This document shows, one piece after another, positions 7,092 to 8,893 of a stretch of DNA of 8,893 bases. The stretch lies in assembly GCA_026706505.1 (NCBI GenBank), contig JAPOYQ010000108.1, positions 1 through 8,893 of the forward strand, given 5' to 3'. This stretch comes from Gemmatimonadota bacterium. GTDB lineage: Bacteria > Latescibacterota > UBA2968 > UBA8231. Positions within the stretch are counted from its first letter, which is position 1, and each line of letters opens with the position of its first letter. The notes under the pieces were generated by a model that saw nothing but the letters and a program-made list of their open reading frames with translations, did not search any database and was not told the DNA's origin. The position numbers and the translations under genes are program-made.

Positions 7092-8073
7092 GCCATGCCT
7101 CGGCAATCACGCGCTTGATCGGTGGGATCGCTAGCTGGAAGTTGCGGCCAACCGGGCGCGGATGCGGAAACCACTTCCACAGCAAGGCACCAACCACGCG
7201 CGGCTCAGCGGCGATGGCGTCAAGCGCGGCGCGCATGCAGGCCACCTGAACGGGGAGCGCGTCCTCGCCATCCACTGGATACGTCCACGGCGCAATCGGC
7301 GCTTGGTGCGACTGGTTGTAGCCCAACTCAGTGAAGAGGATGTTGCGGTTGTGTAGCTCGCCAAAGGCCCGCAGTTCTCCCATGCGCTCTGCCCAGCCAG
7401 CGCGGATATCCTCCTCGTCGTAATCGGGATCCTCAGTGAGGGGGAAATAAGCCTGAATGCCGATGACGTCGAGGGCGTCCCAGAAAGGCACTTGGCGGTA
7501 GTCAGTCCAATTGGCCGCGTAAGTCAGCGGCGCATCGGTGCGCTGGCGCACCTCGGCAATGAGTGCGCGCCATTCCTCCTCAAAGGTCAGCATGCGGTCC
7601 AGCTCAGTGCCGACGACGAAGCCATCGGCCTCCCGACAGACGGTGGCCAACAGCGCGATCCACTCCCGATAGCCCCGCCAGAACCGCTGCCAATCCTCGG
7701 CGCGGGCAAAGGCGATTTCGCCCCGCCAAGCAAAGGGCGAGCGCCAATAGGCGATATGGGGCTTGATATAGATGCGCAATCCCAAGCTGTGGGCCTCGCG
7801 GATGGGACGCACGATATGGGCTGGCGGGTCGTCCGGATTGATATCCGACCACCGGAGTGTCCCATCGGCGCGGATGCTGGCGTAGGGATGGATCGCCACC
7901 CAATTGGCACCCACAGCGCGAATGTCCTCTAAGGTCGGCACGATGGCGTCAGTGCCCCAGTCGCGGCCGATACCGTGCGTGGAGATGGTGATGCCGCGAA
8001 CCTCCGTATCGTCGGCCACAGTCAATCCGGCGAGAGCGAAGACGAGAACGAGGGCATTGATAGCATTGGACAT
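7078..8073 (-). CDS. GH113-like glycoside hydrolase, predicted secreted
   Basis: TIM-barrel glycoside hydrolase that resembles GH113 (beta-mannanase and related exo-acting enzymes), 331 residues. Two blocks fit the retaining clan-A pattern: GTELDRM with acid/base candidate Glu157, and ILFTELGYNQS with nucleophile candidate Glu249. Supporting features are IHPYASIRADGTLRW (61-75), KPHIAYW (104-110), an aromatic-rich barrel and the LLWKWFPHPRP region near the C-terminus. Residues 1-20 form a hydrophobic leader ending TVA before DD, which looks like a signal peptide, although its n-region has no Lys or Arg. An in-frame TAG lies 9 bases upstream of the ATG, so the protein cannot extend further. 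No Shine-Dalgarno is visible. No carbohydrate-binding module is attached. It is transcribed against the oxidoreductase and divergently from the second sulfatase. Polysaccharide specificity is unproven; GH113 is a judgement from motifs alone. Confidence 0.8.
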   Translation of the reverse strand: MSNAINALVLVFALAGLTVADDTEVRGITISTHGIGRDWGTDAIVPTLEDIRAVGANWVAIHPYASIRADGTLRWSDINPDDPPAHIVRPIREAHSLGLRIYIKPHIAYWRSPFAWRGEIAFARAEDWQRFWRGYREWIALLATVCREADGFVVGTELDRMLTFEEEWRALIAEVRQRTDAPLTYAANWTDYRQVPFWDALDVIGIQAYFPLTEDPDYDEEDIRAGWAERMGELRAFGELHNRNILFTELGYNQSHQAPIAPWTYPVDGEDALPVQVACMRAALDAIAAEPRVVGALLWKWFPHPRPVGRNFQLAIPPIKRVIAEAWLNPQ

Positions 8074-8123
8074 ATTAGGCTAAATATACGGAACCACGCC
8101 TATACTGGATGGGAGACAGAACC
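8074..8123. promoter_or_regulatory. Short AT-rich divergent intergenic region
   Basis: These 50 bases separate the start codons of the glycosidase (minus) and second sulfatase (plus), so any promoters for both must lie here or within the genes. On the minus strand TATATT (8088-8083) resembles a -10 box; initiation 6-7 bases downstream would give a nearly leaderless glycosidase mRNA. On the plus strand TATACT (8101-8106) resembles a -10 box, but it sits so close to the sulfatase GGGAG ribosome-binding site (8111-8115) that the site would be at the very 5' end of the RNA. Neither has a good -35 box. TAGGC (8076-8080) and GCCTA (8098-8102) form a short inverted repeat that could be an operator. 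All assignments are tentative. Confidence 0.4.
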
Positions 8124-8893
8124 ATGCGTCCGAACATTCTCTGGATCTGCACCGACCAGCAGCGCTACGATACGATTGGCGCGTTGGGCAACGAGCACAT
8201 CCGCACGCCGAACATCGACCGCCTAGTTGGCGAGGGCACCGCGTTTACCCACGCCTTCTGTCAAAGCCCGATCTGCACCCCGAGTCGCGCCAGTTTCCTC
8301 ACCGGCATGTATCCGAGCAGCGTCCACGGCTGCACCAATGGCAATGCCTACTGGGCCGACGCGGCCCCGCTGGTCACCAAGCTGCTGACCGATGCCGCTT
8401 CTTACGACTGCGGGCTGGCCGGCAAGCTGCACCTAGCCGGTGCCCACGGCCGGATCGAGCCGCGCGGCGACGACGGCTATCGCGTCTTCCACTGGAGCCA
8501 CGACTCGCGCGACCAGTGGCCCGAAGGCCACGCGTACGCCGATTGGGTCCGCACCCAAGGCCACACCTTAGCCGAACTGCGCGAAGATCCAGCCCAGTTG
8601 CCACCCGCACTGCACCAGACCACTTGGTGCGCGGACAAGGCCATTGAGTTCATGCGCGAGGAGCGCACCACGCCTTGGCTGATGAGCGTCAACATGTTCG
8701 ATCCGCACGCGCCCTTCGACCCGCCGCAAGCGTACTTGGACCGCTACGACCCAGAGGCACTCCCCGATCCGCTGTGGAGCGAAAAAGACCTCCAGGCCCA
8801 TGCGCAACTCGGCTCGGTAGATGGAGCCGCGTCCATCAGCTTGGATCAAGCCAAGGAAGTCATAGCGGCGTATTACGCGATGATCGAATTGAT
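8124..8893 (+). CDS. Sulfatase, 3' end missing (N-terminal 256 residues)
   Basis: Second formylglycine-dependent sulfatase; the frame is open through to the window edge. The start MRPNILWICTDQQRYDTIGA is a textbook sulfatase N-terminus with metal ligand Asp11. The maturation signature CTPSR (51-55) is followed by ASFLTG. Lys101 and His103 in AGKLHLAG, and Asp193/His195 in MFDPHAPF, supply further active-site residues. The C-terminal half, with the DHG metal block, is off-window. A GGGAG ribosome-binding site lies 8 bases before the ATG. There is no signal peptide: the first residues go straight into the core beta strand, so a cytoplasmic enzyme is likely. Its CTPSR signature and DQ metal pair resemble choline-sulfatase and GAG-sulfatase-like enzymes, and the sequence differs clearly from the first sulfatase (CMPAR), so the two are not a recent duplication. 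Substrate unknown. Confidence 0.95.
   Translation, partial: MRPNILWICTDQQRYDTIGALGNEHIRTPNIDRLVGEGTAFTHAFCQSPICTPSRASFLTGMYPSSVHGCTNGNAYWADAAPLVTKLLTDAASYDCGLAGKLHLAGAHGRIEPRGDDGYRVFHWSHDSRDQWPEGHAYADWVRTQGHTLAELREDPAQLPPALHQTTWCADKAIEFMREERTTPWLMSVNMFDPHAPFDPPQAYLDRYDPEALPDPLWSEKDLQAHAQLGSVDGAASISLDQAKEVIAAYYAMIEL

Noticed and set aside
7492..7932. 146-codon plus-strand open frame
   Set aside because: It is antisense to the glycosidase, which carries both catalytic Glu blocks. Its own translation matches nothing recognisable.

Overview
The window is a GC-rich, gene-dense bacterial segment that reads as part of a carbohydrate-catabolic locus, with a toxin-antitoxin pair set into it. It has no rRNA, tRNA, CRISPR array, transposase or phage gene. 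Sulfatases, a Gfo/Idh/MocA oxidoreductase, a secreted glycosidase and an AlkP-superfamily phosphohydrolase together, without SusC/SusD-type transport genes, recall sulfatase-rich uncultured lineages such as Latescibacterota, Poribacteria, Planctomycetota or Verrucomicrobiota. That placement is an inference from gene content only and is weak.

Layout, left to right. (1) A sulfatase whose N-terminus lies off the left edge. (2) A 97-base gap holding a near-perfect 31-base palindrome nested in weaker outer inverted arms. (3) A tight plus-strand run: a COG3379-type AlkP-superfamily phosphohydrolase, a zinc-dependent medium-chain dehydrogenase (4-base ATGA overlap) and a KduD-like short-chain dehydrogenase (6-base gap). 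(4) A MntA-like nucleotidyltransferase antitoxin and a HepT-like HEPN toxin, overlapping by 11 bases, with the toxin gene visibly poorer in GC than its neighbours. (5) A Gfo/Idh/MocA oxidoreductase. (6) On the minus strand, a predicted secreted GH113-like glycosidase whose 3' end overlaps the oxidoreductase by 14 bases. (7) After a 50-base divergent intergenic region, a second sulfatase that runs off the right edge.

How it may work together (inference): the exported glycosidase releases oligosaccharides, the sulfatases (and possibly the phosphohydrolase) remove ester groups, and the three NAD(P)-dependent dehydrogenases convert the sugars or sugar acids into central intermediates. The KduD-like enzyme hints at a 3-deoxy-hexulosonate route, as in uronate-containing polysaccharide breakdown. 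The substrate cannot be read from the sequence. The MNT-HEPN pair is probably an unrelated stability or defence module that landed in the operon.
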